NCBI RefSeq assembly: GCF_015207425.1
Contig: NZ_JADEWZ010000001.1
Location: 62,001-126,000, forward strand
Direction of reading: 5' to 3'
Source: Lusitaniella coriacea LEGE 07157
GTDB lineage: Bacteria > Cyanobacteriota > Cyanobacteriia > Cyanobacteriales > Spirulinaceae
DNA: 64,000 bases
Shown piece by piece: positions 63,690 through 64,000 of the stretch. Each line of letters opens with the position of its first letter. Within the stretch, counting starts at the first letter, position 1. The position numbers were made by a program, and so were the translations under genes. The notes under the pieces are model-generated. The model was not told the DNA's origin. It ran no database searches and saw only the letters and a program-made list of their open reading frames with translations.

Positions 63690-64000
63690 GGCGAGAATTT
63701 AGATGAATATAGCTGAATGTTTGCTACACAGAATTATTGGCAAACTATCAGGTCGGCTTTCTTCATTTTATTGCAGAATATTTGAAGCATTCAGCTATTT
63801 GCCATATCCAATCACGTAAAATTGCAAGTGTCATTGCGCGATCGCGAAAACTTAAGCATTTCTTGGACTCATAGGGTGCATTTTCTATTCCCTATCCTCT
63901 TAAGCTGTAAGTTGTGTACCTCACCAGATAAGGGAACGCTATATGTATAGATTCAGAATACAGATTGTCAGCAAGTCTGCATTGATTCGTTTGGCGAAAC
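63690..64000. other. Right-edge intergenic region
   Basis: No gene is seen up to the window end. It carries a HIP1 site at 63836 and a copy of the CTGTAAGTT.TGTACCT repeat (see next entry). Confidence 0.5.
63891..63941 (+). repeat. CTGTAAGTT-TGTACCT dispersed repeat, copy 2
   Basis: TAAGCTGTAAGTTGTGTACC followed by TCACCAGATAAGGGAACGCT corresponds base for base, with scattered changes, to 32411-32460. Confidence 0.55.

Overview
The window comes from a beta-cyanobacterium. Direct evidence is psaD, a Form IB Rubisco operon (rbcL-rbcX-rbcS), a beta-carboxysome operon (ccmK2-K1-L-M-N), the CO2-uptake NDH-1 genes ndhF/ndhD, a Tic20 homologue, an XisI protein, and a very high density of HIP1 octamers (GCGATCGC), often extended to GCGCGATCGCGC. 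XisI, the many TPR-CHAT and caspase genes, DUF4058, Uma2 and the dense short dispersed repeats suggest a larger, probably filamentous genome. The species cannot be named from the sequence.

Layout. 1-5 kb: the end of trpD, then three tandem paralogues of a PEP-CTERM (exosortase-sorted) surface protein, each with its own terminator. 5-16.7 kb: mostly housekeeping genes (EgtB-like sulfoxide synthase, a frameshifted PARG-like gene, DUF92, an ATP-grasp protein, xisI, trmB, rpsF, an FAH-family hydrolase, Tic20, an RlpA-like lipoprotein, trpE, psaD). 16.9-29.4 kb: an accessory island with a 1204-aa TPR-CHAT protease, a DUF4058 gene, a TAT-exported caspase-like protease, a compact three-gene cassette (PD-(D/E)XK-like nuclease with hydrophobic C-terminus; unknown protein; LRAT-like NCEHW protein) and a second TPR-CHAT gene. 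The island is peppered with MITE-like and palindromic repeats. 29.4-35 kb: a MocR-type regulator and small metabolic or hypothetical genes (MOSC, SnoaL-like, GNAT, GST, DinB, lipoprotein).

35-46.5 kb is a carbon-concentrating supercluster. ndhF-ndhD (most likely the F4/D4 constitutive CO2-uptake pair) is divergent from ccmK2K1LMN, and rbcLXS follows on the same strand. CO2 hydration by NDH-1, carboxysome shell and scaffold, and Rubisco with its chaperone therefore lie together. CcmM keeps the gamma-carbonic-anhydrase ligands and has four Rubisco-small-subunit-like modules. 46.5-64 kb: a double GNAT, an amidase, a large AT-rich beta-propeller/PAS/GGDEF/EAL sensor, cysS, a His-rich CobW-family metallochaperone, a CHASE2-GGDEF cyclase, a C-terminally short DUF928 protein, a third TPR-CHAT gene and a Uma2 nuclease-fold protein.

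The best candidate for an undescribed system is the three-gene cassette at 23984-26982, flanked by caspase and CHAT proteases. The best-supported structural observations are the mosaic gene conversion among the PEP-CTERM paralogues, and dispersed repeats inserted in frame into protein-coding genes (both CHAT genes of the island, cysS, and the 3' end of the amidase).
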